Origin: Burkholderiaceae bacterium
GTDB taxonomy: Bacteria; Pseudomonadota; Gammaproteobacteria; Burkholderiales; Burkholderiaceae_E
Direction of reading: 5' to 3'
Assembly: GCA_024637155.1 (NCBI GenBank)
Contig: JAGXFR010000022.1
Coordinates: 85,917 to 149,916, forward strand
Length of the DNA stretch: 64,000 nucleotides
Positions 38,260 to 46,809 of the stretch are shown here, piece after piece (position 1 is the stretch's first letter; each line of letters opens with the position of its first letter). The notes below the pieces were generated by a model. It ran no database searches and was not told the origin of the DNA. It worked only from the letters and a program-made list of their open reading frames with translations. The position numbers and the translations under genes are program-made.

Positions 38260-39413
38260 TGTCCACTCGTCCGGTCCTGTCGCTCGCGGCAGTGGCTGGC
38301 GAGAAATCGGGCGATCTGCTGGGCGCGTCGGTGCTCACGGCGCTTGCCGAACGCGCGGGAGGCATGCACTGCGCCGGGATCGGCGGCCCCGCGATGGCGC
38401 AGGCCGGCCTCGAGCGCTGGTGGGACATCGAGGCGCTTTCGGTGCGCGGCTATGTGGAGGTGCTGCGCGAGTACCCGCGCCTGCACCGCATGCGCAGCGC
38501 CCTGATCGAGCGGGTGCGCAAGTGGAAACCGGCCTGCTTCCTGGGAATCGACGCACCCGACTTCAACCTCGCCGTCGAGGCACGGTTGCGCGCCGAATCC
38601 ATCCCGGTGGTGCACTTCATCGGCCCGTCGGTGTGGGCCTGGCGGCGCGGACGCATCGAGCGGATCCGCGCGGCGGTCGATCATATGCTGCTGATTTTCC
38701 CGCACGAGGTGGAGATCTATCGCCAGGCCGGCATTCCCGCCACCTACGTGGGCCATCCGATGGCCGACACGATTCCGCTGGAGCCCGATCCCCGGCGTGC
38801 CCGCGCCGAACTCGGACTGGGCAGTGCACCGCAGGTGGCGCTGCTGCCCGGAAGCCGGCCCGCGGAGCTGCAATACATGGCGCGCCCGTTCATCGACACG
38901 GCCGCCTGGATCCATGCGCGTCGCCCCGATGTCGAATTCGTGCTGCCGGTGGCATCGAGCGCGCACTACGAGCGCGTCGTGGCGCTGGCGCGTGCGGCAC
39001 AGCTGCCCGATGGCTTGCGGCTGCGGATCATCTCCGGGAGTTCGCACACCGTGCTGGAGGCCGCCGACGCGGTGCTGGTGGCCAGCGGCACGGCCACGCT
39101 CGAGGCGGCGCTCTACAAAAAGCCCATGGTGATCGCGTATCGCATGGCGTGGGGAAGCTACCAGATCATGCGCCGCATGGTCTACGTTGAGCACGCCGGA
39201 CTGCCCAACATCCTGTGCGAGGAGGGGGTCGTTCCGGAGTACCTGCAGGACGCCGTTGAGCCCGCCGCGATGGGCGCAGCGCTCCTGACCCAGCTCGACG
39301 ACGAGGGCCTGCGGCGGCGCCTCGCCGAGCGCTTTACGGAGCTGCATCTGACGCTGCGCCGCGGATGCGCCGAGCGCGCCGCCGAGCGCATTCTGGAGAT
39401 TGCCCGTGGCTGA
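38259..39413 (+). CDS. lpxB: Lipid-A-disaccharide synthase LpxB
   Basis: A 384-residue GT19 glycosyltransferase. Motifs include [11 protein letters not shown] at the N-terminus, [25 protein letters not shown], and the UDP-binding [13 protein letters not shown] and [11 protein letters not shown] segments. It joins UDP-diacylglucosamine and lipid X on the inner face of the inner membrane. It overlaps the rnhB start by 8 bp. Confidence 0.96.
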   Translation: MSTRPVLSLAAVAGEKSGDLLGASVLTALAERAGGMHCAGIGGPAMAQAGLERWWDIEALSVRGYVEVLREYPRLHRMRSALIERVRKWKPACFLGIDAPDFNLAVEARLRAESIPVVHFIGPSVWAWRRGRIERIRAAVDHMLLIFPHEVEIYRQAGIPATYVGHPMADTIPLEPDPRRARAELGLGSAPQVALLPGSRPAELQYMARPFIDTAAWIHARRPDVEFVLPVASSAHYERVVALARAAQLPDGLRLRIISGSSHTVLEAADAVLVASGTATLEAALYKKPMVIAYRMAWGSYQIMRRMVYVEHAGLPNILCEEGVVPEYLQDAVEPAAMGAALLTQLDDEGLRRRLAERFTELHLTLRRGCAERAAERILEIARG

Positions 39414-40065
39414 GCGGGCGCCGCGCGAGCCGGGGCAGGGCCGCGCAAACGATCCGGCGCTGACCTGCGGCGTCGACGAGGCGGGCCGCGGACCGCTGGC
39501 CGGTCCGGTCTTCGCCGCCGCGGTGATTTTGGACCCGGCGCGACCGATTGCAGGTTTGCGGGACTCGAAGACGCTGTCCCCGCGGCGCCGGGAAGAACTG
39601 GCGCAGGCGGTACGCGATGGCGCGCTTGCCTGGGCGGTGGCCAGCGCGAGCGCGGCCGAGATTGATCAGATCAACATCCTGCAGGCCACGCTGCTGGCCA
39701 TGCGGCGCGCGGTCGAGGCCCTGACCCTGGTGCCCGCGCTGGCCCGCGTGGACGGCAACCAGGCTCCGCGCCTTTCCTGTCGCGTCGAGACGCTGGTGCG
39801 CGGTGACGCGCTGGACCCGGCGATTTCCGCCGCGTCGATCCTCGCCAAGACGGCGCGTGACGCGCACATGCACCTGCTGCACGCACGCTTTCCCGCTTAC
39901 GGATTCGACGGCCACAAGGGCTACCCAAGCCCCGAGCACCTGCGCCTGCTGGCGACGCACGGGCCGTGCGCCGAGCACCGCGCGAGCTTTGCTCCGGTGC
40001 GCGCGGCCGCACAGCGCATGGAACGCGCCGAAGTGCACGATCTGTCGGCAGGACCGACGTCGTGA
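39406..40065 (+). CDS. rnhB: Ribonuclease HII
   Basis: A 219-residue RNase HII that removes ribonucleotides from DNA. The [12 protein letters not shown] motif holds the first catalytic Asp and Glu (D24, E25), and DGNQAP and [16 protein letters not shown] hold the others. I chose GTG at 39406 because GGAG lies seven bases upstream; an in-frame TTG at 39400 is the alternative. The C-terminus extends slightly beyond the usual end ([13 protein letters not shown]). The stop overlaps the next gene by GTGA. Confidence 0.94.
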   Translation: MAERAPREPGQGRANDPALTCGVDEAGRGPLAGPVFAAAVILDPARPIAGLRDSKTLSPRRREELAQAVRDGALAWAVASASAAEIDQINILQATLLAMRRAVEALTLVPALARVDGNQAPRLSCRVETLVRGDALDPAISAASILAKTARDAHMHLLHARFPAYGFDGHKGYPSPEHLRLLATHGPCAEHRASFAPVRAAAQRMERAEVHDLSAGPTS

Positions 40066-40886
40066 CGGCGATCCGCTCCAGCGGCAACGACCTCTACCGC
40101 AGCCTGCTGCGACTGTGCACGTCGGCGCGCGAGCGGCGGCGCACCGGGTTGACGGTCATCGAAGGCCTGCACCTGGCAGAGGCCTATCTCGCGCGTCACG
40201 GCGAACTGCGCAGCCTGTTCGTGCCGGAACGCGCGCTCGCGCTGCCCGAGCACGCGGCGCTGATCGCCCGGCTCGGTCGTGCGCCGCTCGTGCTCGCCGA
40301 CCCGCTGTTCGAGCGGGCCAGTCAGGTGGGCCACGGCAACGGGCCGCTCGCCGTCATCGAGGTCCCCGATCCACCCCTGCCCGAGCGCCTCGACGCCGAT
40401 GCGCTCTACCTGGACCGGATTCAGGATCCCGGCAACCTCGGCACGATTCTGCGCACCTGCGTCGCCACGGGCGTCGCGACCGTGCTCCTGTCGCCCGGGG
40501 CGACGGAGGCCTGGTCGCCCAAGGTGCTGCGCGCCGGGATGGGGGCCCACTTCCACCTCGCCATCCACGAGTCCGTTCCCACCGCTGTGCTGCGCGAGCG
40601 CGCCGCCGTCGGCTTGCTGGCGCTGCGCGCGCGCGACGCGGCCTGCATCTACGACACCGACCTGCGTGCGCCGGCCGTCTGGTTGCTGGGCAACGAGGGC
40701 GGCGGGCTTGCCGAGGAACTGAGCGCACTGCCTGGCGTGCGCGCGCTCGCGATCCCGCAATCGGCCGGTGTCGAGTCGCTCAACGTGGCCACGGCGGCGG
40801 CGGTCGGTCTCTACGAACAGTTGCGCCAGCGGCGCGCCGCAGCGGGCTCGTGTACAGTCCGGCACTCGGCGCCAGACGATCGCTAG
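40062..40886 (+). CDS. TrmH/SpoU family RNA 2'-O-methyltransferase
   Basis: A 274-residue SPOUT methyltransferase. An N-terminal L30e-like substrate domain ([12 protein letters not shown]) is followed by the trefoil-knot motifs NLGTILRTC (motif 1), LLGNEGGGL (motif 2) and [18 protein letters not shown] (motif 3). It methylates a ribose 2'-OH in rRNA or tRNA; I cannot tell which target. The GTG overlaps the rnhB stop. The lpxB-rnhB-methyltransferase order is common in betaproteobacteria. Confidence 0.88.
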   Translation: MTAIRSSGNDLYRSLLRLCTSARERRRTGLTVIEGLHLAEAYLARHGELRSLFVPERALALPEHAALIARLGRAPLVLADPLFERASQVGHGNGPLAVIEVPDPPLPERLDADALYLDRIQDPGNLGTILRTCVATGVATVLLSPGATEAWSPKVLRAGMGAHFHLAIHESVPTAVLRERAAVGLLALRARDAACIYDTDLRAPAVWLLGNEGGGLAEELSALPGVRALAIPQSAGVESLNVATAAAVGLYEQLRQRRAAAGSCTVRHSAPDDR

Positions 40887-40910
40887 GACAGGGCGCCCGG
40901 ACGGAAAAGC

Positions 40911-42497
40911 GTGCGACTCGAACTACGCGGAATCAGCAAGCGCTACCCCGGCGTCGTGGCCAACGACGCGATCGACCTGCGGCTCGCGCCGGGCCAGATT
41001 CACGCCGTTCTCGGCGAGAACGGCGCGGGCAAGTCGACCCTGATGAAGATCATCTACGGGGCCGTGCGCCCCGACGCCGGGGAGATCTTCTGGAACGGCG
41101 CTCCGGTTGCGGTGCGCTCGCCGCACGAAGCGCGCCGGCTCGGCATTTCGATGGTGTTTCAGAACTTCTCCCTGTTCGAGACGCTGACCGTGGCCGAGAA
41201 CGTCTGGCTGGGGCTCGAGAGTTCGGTGACGCTGGCGGCGGTCGCCGAGCGGGTGCGCGTCGTGGCCACGGAATACGGACTCGAAATCGACCCGGAACGT
41301 CCGGTCCACACGCTCTCGGTCGGACAGCGACAGCGTGTCGAGATCGTGCGCGCGCTGCTCACGAATCCCAGCCTGTTGATCCTCGATGAGCCGACCTCGG
41401 TGCTCACGCCGCAGGCGGTCGATCGGCTCTTCGATACCTTGCGCAAGCTCGCCGCCACGGGCTGCAGCATTCTGTACATCAGCCACAAGCTCGACGAGAT
41501 CCGCAAGCTGTGCCACCACTGCACGATTCTGCGCGGCGGGCGCGTGACTGGCGAGGTCGACCCGGCGCTGGAAACCAACGCGAGCCTCTCGCGGCTGATG
41601 ATCGGCGCGGACCCGCCGCGGCTGCGCCATGATCCGCTCGAGCCCGGCGAGGTGGCGATCGAGGTGACCGGTCTGAGTCTGCCGCAACCCGATCGCTTTG
41701 GCACCGCGCTGCACGATATCCACCTCCAGTTGCGCGCGGGCGAGATCGTGGGCATCGCCGGCGTCTCGGGGAACGGCCAGCGCGAGTTGCTGGCGGCGCT
41801 CTCGGGCGAGGATCTGCGTGCCGCGCACCCCTCGATCCGGCTCTTTGGCGCACCGATCGGTCGGCTCGGGCCGCGCCGCCGCCGGCGTCTGGGATTGCAT
41901 TTCGTCCCCGAGGAACGGCTCGGGCGCGGCGCGGTCCCGGGCATGTCGCTGGCGCAAAACGTGCTGCTGACCCGTTTGCACGACCGGGGACGTCGCCGGG
42001 CGCTGATCCGTCGGGGCTGGATCGGGGTGGGAGCCGTCGGCGAACTTGCGCGTTCATTGATCGGGCGATTCGCGGTCAAGGCCGACGGTACCGGCGCGTC
42101 CGCGATGAGTCTCTCGGGGGGTAATCTGCAGAAATTCATCGTCGGCCGCGAGATCGACGCGGAGCCGCGCGTGCTGATCGTTTCGCAACCGACCTGGGGC
42201 GTCGATGTCGGCGCCGCGGCGCAGATTCGCGCGGAACTGCTCGCGCTGCGCCGCAGCGGATGCGCGCTGCTCGTGGTGTCCGAGGAACTCGACGAACTCT
42301 TCGAGATCTGTGACCGGCTGGTGGTGATCGCGAGCGGGCACCTGTCGCCGTCGATCCCGATCGCGCAGGCCAGCGTCGAAACGATCGGGCAGTGGATGAG
42401 CGGCCTGTGGCCGCAGGGGCCGGCGGATGCGCCCGTGCCAACCGTGCCCGGAACGCCGGGCGCACCCGCGGCGCGCGAGGACAGCCATGCGGCTTGA
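40911..42497 (+). CDS. BMP-type ABC transporter ATP-binding protein (two NBDs)
   Basis: A 528-residue duplicated ATPase of the sugar/nucleoside importer class. NBD1 has Walker A GENGAGKST and LSVGQRQRVEI; NBD2 has the degenerate loop GVSGNGQREL and SLSGGNLQKFIVGRE, with the segment SQPTWGVDVGAAA that marks ATPases partnered with basic membrane proteins. With the two permeases and lipoprotein downstream it forms an importer like NupNOPQ or BmpDEFG, usually for purine nucleosides. The start is a GTG 24 bp after the methyltransferase gene. The stop overlaps the first permease by 11 bp. Confidence 0.9.
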   Translation: MRLELRGISKRYPGVVANDAIDLRLAPGQIHAVLGENGAGKSTLMKIIYGAVRPDAGEIFWNGAPVAVRSPHEARRLGISMVFQNFSLFETLTVAENVWLGLESSVTLAAVAERVRVVATEYGLEIDPERPVHTLSVGQRQRVEIVRALLTNPSLLILDEPTSVLTPQAVDRLFDTLRKLAATGCSILYISHKLDEIRKLCHHCTILRGGRVTGEVDPALETNASLSRLMIGADPPRLRHDPLEPGEVAIEVTGLSLPQPDRFGTALHDIHLQLRAGEIVGIAGVSGNGQRELLAALSGEDLRAAHPSIRLFGAPIGRLGPRRRRRLGLHFVPEERLGRGAVPGMSLAQNVLLTRLHDRGRRRALIRRGWIGVGAVGELARSLIGRFAVKADGTGASAMSLSGGNLQKFIVGREIDAEPRVLIVSQPTWGVDVGAAAQIRAELLALRRSGCALLVVSEELDELFEICDRLVVIASGHLSPSIPIAQASVETIGQWMSGLWPQGPADAPVPTVPGTPGAPAAREDSHAA

Positions 42498-43551
42498 GCC
42501 CCGCCCGGCGCTCTCGCGGACGATGGCGGTGGCCTCGCCGGTCATCGCGCTCGCGCTCACGATCGCGCTGGGGACCGCACTCTTCATCCTGCTGGGCAAG
42601 GATCCGATCGCCGGGCTCGGCGTATTCTTTTACGAGCCGATCCGCAGTGTCTACGCGCTCACGGAACTCGCGCTCAAGAGCACGCCGCTGATTCTGTGCG
42701 CGATCGGGCTTTCCGTGTGTTATCGCTCCAACGTCTGGAACATCGGTGCCGAGGGTCAACTGCTGGCTGGCGCGATCGCGGGCGGCGGGGTCGCCCTGTA
42801 CGTGACAACGATCGGGGGCACCGATCTGGGCCGCTGGGTGATCGTGCCGATCCTGCTGGCGGGGGTGAGCGGGGGGATGGTGTGGGCGGGCATCACGGCC
42901 TTCCTGCGCGACCGCTTCCACGCGAACGAGATCCTGGTGAGCCTGATGCTCGTCTACGTCGCGCAGCTCCTGGTCAGTTACCTCGTGTTCGGACCGTGGA
43001 AGGACCCGCTCGGCTACAACTTCCCGCAAACCAAGATGTTCGCGCCGGAAACGCTGATGCCGATCATCGTGCAGGGCTCGCGGCTGCACGCCGGCTTTCC
43101 GCTGACGCTCGCGCTGGTGGTGGCGGTGTGGATCTTCATGTTCCGCACCTTCGTCGGCTATCAGCTGCAGGTCGGCGGGATGGCGCCCGATGCCGCCCGC
43201 TATGCGGGCTTCGCGGCGCGGCGCGGACTGTGGATCTCGATGCTGCTGGCCGGCGCCACAGCGGGGCTTGCCGGCGCGATGGAAGCGGTCGGCCCGCTGG
43301 GTCAGCTGACGCCGCATGTCTCGCCCGGCTACGGCTTCACGGCGATCATCGTCGCCTTCGTTGGCAGGCTGCATCCGGTGGGTTGCGTGTTCGCCGGCCT
43401 GCTGCTCTCGATGCTGCTGATCGGCGGCGAGCTGGCCCAGTCTCGGCTCGGCCTGCCCAATGCGCTGACCGGCGTGTTCCAGGGACTGCTGCTGTTCAGC
43501 TTGCTCGGCTGCGACACCCTGATCCGCTATCGCATCCGCTGGAGCCGCTGA
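42487..43551 (+). CDS. BMP-type ABC transporter permease, subunit 1
   Basis: A 354-residue polytopic membrane protein with about eight to ten hydrophobic segments, of the BPD_transp_2 (LivH/RbsC) permease family. The segment VWNIGAEGQLLAGAIAGG is characteristic of nucleoside-type permeases. It starts with an ATG inside the end of the ATPase gene and is followed by the second permease after 1 bp. It probably pairs with that protein as the membrane pore. Confidence 0.9.
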   Translation: MRLEPRPALSRTMAVASPVIALALTIALGTALFILLGKDPIAGLGVFFYEPIRSVYALTELALKSTPLILCAIGLSVCYRSNVWNIGAEGQLLAGAIAGGGVALYVTTIGGTDLGRWVIVPILLAGVSGGMVWAGITAFLRDRFHANEILVSLMLVYVAQLLVSYLVFGPWKDPLGYNFPQTKMFAPETLMPIIVQGSRLHAGFPLTLALVVAVWIFMFRTFVGYQLQVGGMAPDAARYAGFAARRGLWISMLLAGATAGLAGAMEAVGPLGQLTPHVSPGYGFTAIIVAFVGRLHPVGCVFAGLLLSMLLIGGELAQSRLGLPNALTGVFQGLLLFSLLGCDTLIRYRIRWSR

Positions 43552-43552
43552 G

Positions 43553-44473
43553 ATGAACGAGATCGCGCTGCTGATCGCGGCCACGCTGAACGCCGGCACC
43601 CCGCTTGCGCTGGCCTCACTCGGGCTGCTCGCCAACGAGCGCTCTGGCGTGCTCAACCTCGGCGCCGAGGGAATGATGCTGATCGCTGCCATCGCCGGAT
43701 TCGCGGTGGCGCTGCACACGGGCAGCGACACGGCTGCGTTCCTCGCCGCCGCGGTGGCGGGTGCGCTCGTCGCCGCGCTGTTCGGCTGGCTGGTGATCTG
43801 GCTGAACACCAACCAGTACGCCACCGGCCTGGCGCTGAGTCTCTTCGGCGCGGGCTTTTCGGCCTTCGTCGGCCTCGGTTACGTCGGCAAGAACCTGCCT
43901 CCGCGCGGGCACTTCGAGATTCCGCTGCTCACGGACATCCCGCTGCTCGGGCCGGCGCTGTTTCGCCAGCATCCGATGGTCTACCTCGCGATCGGTCTGG
44001 CATTGGCGATGGTCTGGTTTCTCTATCGCTCGCGTGCCGGGCTGGTGCTGCGCGCCGTGGGCGAGTCGCCGGAGGCGGCGCACGCGCTGGGCTATCCGGT
44101 GCGTCGCATCCGACTTGCGGCGGTGATGGCGGGCGGGGCGCTGTGCGGGCTCGCCGGCGCCTACATCTCGGTGATCTACACCCCGCTGTGGGTCGAATCG
44201 ATGACCGCCGGGCGCGGCTGGATTGCGCTCGCGCTGACCACCTTCGCAACCTGGCGACCGCGCCGGGTGCTGCTCGGCGCCTATCTCTTCGGCGGCGTGA
44301 CGATGTTCCAGTTTCACCTGCAGGGGATCGGGGTGCAGGTGTCCAGTCACCTGCTGACGATGCTCCCCTACCTGGCGACGATTGCGGTGCTGGTGCTGAT
44401 TTCGCGCAACCCGACCTTCATTCGGGTCAACATGCCGGCGTCACTCGGAAAACCCTTTTATCCGGGCAATTGA
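43553..44473 (+). CDS. BMP-type ABC transporter permease, subunit 2
   Basis: A 306-residue polytopic permease, shorter than subunit 1, of the same BPD_transp_2 family. The motif SGVLNLGAEGMMLIAAIAGF marks it as the second permease of a BMP-type importer, and the cytoplasmic coupling segment VGESPEAAHALGYPVRRIR is clear. It lies between the first permease and the binding lipoprotein on the same strand. Confidence 0.9.
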   Translation: MNEIALLIAATLNAGTPLALASLGLLANERSGVLNLGAEGMMLIAAIAGFAVALHTGSDTAAFLAAAVAGALVAALFGWLVIWLNTNQYATGLALSLFGAGFSAFVGLGYVGKNLPPRGHFEIPLLTDIPLLGPALFRQHPMVYLAIGLALAMVWFLYRSRAGLVLRAVGESPEAAHALGYPVRRIRLAAVMAGGALCGLAGAYISVIYTPLWVESMTAGRGWIALALTTFATWRPRRVLLGAYLFGGVTMFQFHLQGIGVQVSSHLLTMLPYLATIAVLVLISRNPTFIRVNMPASLGKPFYPGN

Positions 44474-44531
44474 TGCCTGATAATTTGCGCTTTGCCGCAC
44501 ACCTCTGAATCCACCCCCCACAGGAGATGCA

Positions 44532-45692
44532 ATGAAGCCCTTGTCCAAGCGTACGCTGCTCCGGTACGCGGCCCTAGCACCCGCCGTTCTCGCGCTCGCC
44601 ATTGCCGGTTGCGGCAAGAAGGAAGCCCCCCCTGCGCCTGCGCCGGCCCCTGCGCCGGCACCCGTGGCCGCGCCCGCACCCGTCGAAGCGCTCAAGATCG
44701 GCTTCGTCTATGTCGGACCGGTTGGCGACGCGGGTTGGACTTTCGCCCACGACAACGGTCGCAAGGCCATCGAGGCCGAGTTCGGCGACAAGGTCAAGAC
44801 CAGCTTCGTCGAGAGCGTGCCGGAGGGTCCGGACGCGGAACGCGTGATTCGCGATCTGGCGAGCCAGGGCAACACGCTGATCTTCGCGACCTCGTTCGGC
44901 TACATGGAACCGATGGCCAAGGTCGCCGCGCAGTTCCCCGATATCCGTTTCGAGCATGCAACCGGCTACAAGACGTCGGCGAATCTGCGCACCTACGATT
45001 CGCGCACCTACGAGGGGGCGTACCTGGCGGGTATCGTGGCCGGCGCCATGACCAAGTCCAACACGCTCGGCGTGGTGGCCTCGATTCCCATTCCGGAAGT
45101 GATCCGCAACATCAACTCGTTCACGCTGGGCGCGCAGAGCGTTAATCCGAAAGTGAAGACCAAGGTGGTCTGGATCAACAAGTGGTTCGATCCGCCCAAG
45201 GAGGCCGAAGGCGCGCAGTCGCTGCTCAATCAGGGCGCCGACGTGCTCATGCAGAACACCGATTCGGCGGCCGTGCTCCAGACCGCCGAGAAGGCCGGCA
45301 AGTTCGCCTTCGGATGGGACAGCGACATGAGCCATTTCGGACCCAAGGCGCATCTGGGCTCGGCGGTGATCAACTGGGGTCCCTACTATCAGAAGGCCAC
45401 CCGGGACGTGCTCGAGAAGAACTGGGAGACGGGCAGCGCCTGGTGGGGTGTCAAGGAAGGCGCGATCGACCTTGTGGGGGTCCCGGACAGCGTGCCCGAG
45501 GCAGCGCGCAAGCGCGTCGCCGAAGTTCGTGACGGGCTCAAGGCCGGCACTTTCTCAATCTGGAAGGGACCCGTGATCGGTCAGGACGGCAAGGAAGTCC
45601 TCGCGAAGGACGCCGTGGGCGACGACAAGTTCCTCCACGACATCAAGTGGTACGTGAAGGGCGTCGAGGGCAAGATCCCGGCCGGGAACTGA
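44532..45692 (+). CDS. BMP family ABC transporter substrate-binding lipoprotein
   Basis: A 386-residue lipoprotein. A signal peptide ends at a lipobox IAGC with Cys27, followed by an Ala/Pro linker and a periplasmic-binding Bmp domain beginning LKIGFVYVGPVGDAGWTF. DSDMSHFGPKAHLGSAVINW is typical of the ligand-closing region. Proven relatives bind purine nucleosides or similar compounds; this one's ligand is unknown. A good Shine-Dalgarno (AGGAG) and a strong terminator after the stop mark it as the last gene of the transporter operon. Confidence 0.9.
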   Translation: MKPLSKRTLLRYAALAPAVLALAIAGCGKKEAPPAPAPAPAPAPVAAPAPVEALKIGFVYVGPVGDAGWTFAHDNGRKAIEAEFGDKVKTSFVESVPEGPDAERVIRDLASQGNTLIFATSFGYMEPMAKVAAQFPDIRFEHATGYKTSANLRTYDSRTYEGAYLAGIVAGAMTKSNTLGVVASIPIPEVIRNINSFTLGAQSVNPKVKTKVVWINKWFDPPKEAEGAQSLLNQGADVLMQNTDSAAVLQTAEKAGKFAFGWDSDMSHFGPKAHLGSAVINWGPYYQKATRDVLEKNWETGSAWWGVKEGAIDLVGVPDSVPEAARKRVAEVRDGLKAGTFSIWKGPVIGQDGKEVLAKDAVGDDKFLHDIKWYVKGVEGKIPAGN

Positions 45693-45729
45693 GACACAAG
45701 CGGGTCGGCGACGACCTGCTCTCGTCACG

Positions 45730-45757
45730 GGGAGCGCCATGCGGCGCTCCCTTTTTT
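45730..45757 (+). terminator. Intrinsic terminator after the BMP transporter operon
   Basis: GGGAGCGCC-ATGC-GGCGCTCCC followed by TTTTTT: a 9-bp perfect stem, 4-nt loop and strong T-run, 37 bp after the lipoprotein stop and before the convergent ppsR. Confidence 0.93.
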
Positions 45758-45783
45758 CTGGTGGGCCGGGTGCCGGCGGCGGC

Positions 45784-46617
45784 TCAGAAACGCAGGTTGA
45801 GTTCCTGCAGGATCGTGGTGGCGATCTCCTCGATCGACTTGTGCGTCGATGAGAGCCACGGGATTCCCTCGCGTCGCATCATCGCTTCCGCGGCGGCGAC
45901 CTCGTAACGGCAGTTCTCCAGCGACGCGTAGTTGCTCCCGGGGCGACGCTCGTGGCGCACCTCGGTCAGGCGCTCCGGCGTAATCGTCAGGCCGAAGAGC
46001 TTGGACTTGAACTGGTAGAGCACTTCGGGCAGCCGGCGGCGCTCGAAATCCTCCGGAATCAACGGGTAATTGGCGGACTTGACCCCGTATTGCATCGCCA
46101 GATACAGCGTCGTGGGCGTCTTGCCGCTGCGCGACACGCCCACCAGAATCACCTGTGCCGAGGTGAGGTCGGCCTCGGACTGACCGTCGTCATGGGACAG
46201 GGAGAAGTTGATCGCCCGGATCCGCTCGTCGTAGCGCTGGGCATTGGCCACCGTGTGCGACTGCCCGATCGTGTGGCTCGAGCGCATTGCGAGTTCCTGC
46301 TCGAGCGGTTCGACGAAAGTGGCGAACAGGTCGAGAAAGCGCGCGTGCGCGCCCTGCAGGACCTCGTTGATCGCGGTTTCCACCAGCGTGCTGAAAACGA
46401 TCGGGCGGTAGCGATCCAGCATCGCCTGTGCGTCGATGCGCCGACGCGCCTCCTCGGCCTTCTCCAGCGAATCGATGAACGGCATGCGCACCTGGCGCAA
46501 GGGCAGGTTGCCGAATTGGGTGAGCAGCGAATGCCCGAAGGTCTCCGCCGTGATCCCCGTCCCGTCAGAGACGTAGAAGACGGTCCGCTCGTAATGGGGT
46601 TCGGGTGCCTCGGACAT
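45784..46617 (-). CDS. ppsR: PEP synthase regulatory protein PpsR (PSRP, DUF299)
   Basis: A 277-residue bifunctional kinase/pyrophosphorylase. [19 protein letters not shown] is the N-terminal signature, and the P-loop [11 protein letters not shown] lies near residue 155. It inactivates PEP synthase by ADP-dependent phosphorylation of a Thr next to the catalytic His and reactivates it by phosphorolysis. It is divergent from its target ppsA across 192 bp. The ATG at 46617 is preceded by an AGCGAGGA-type RBS. Confidence 0.94.
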   Translation of the reverse strand: MSEAPEPHYERTVFYVSDGTGITAETFGHSLLTQFGNLPLRQVRMPFIDSLEKAEEARRRIDAQAMLDRYRPIVFSTLVETAINEVLQGAHARFLDLFATFVEPLEQELAMRSSHTIGQSHTVANAQRYDERIRAINFSLSHDDGQSEADLTSAQVILVGVSRSGKTPTTLYLAMQYGVKSANYPLIPEDFERRRLPEVLYQFKSKLFGLTITPERLTEVRHERRPGSNYASLENCRYEVAAAEAMMRREGIPWLSSTHKSIEEIATTILQELNLRF

Positions 46618-46691
46618 CGCTTCCTCGCTCTCGCCAATGAGTCCGATTGTGCACTGCGGGGGCAATCCCGTGCCAGACGGGTCAGGCACCG

Positions 46692-46777
46692 TACAATCGT
46701 GCAGTTCGCGGGCCCCGGCCCGCATGGTTCCAACCGGATCGCGCCTGGCGGGCGCGATCCAGCGAGCGGATCGCGCC
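46692..46777 (+). promoter_or_regulatory. ppsA promoter and structured leader
   Basis: TACAAT at 46692-46697 is a likely -10 (weak -35). The leader then contains GCGGGCC-CC-GGCCCGC (46708-46723), then GGATCGCGCC (46736-46745), its exact inverted copy GGCGCGATCC (46751-46760), and a second direct copy GGATCGCGCC (46768-46777). The central copy can pair with either flank, giving two mutually exclusive hairpins before the GGAAAGGA Shine-Dalgarno. Confidence 0.6.
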
Positions 46778-46809
46778 CCACAGCCCGGTCCGGAAAGGAA
46801 AGCGCCCCC

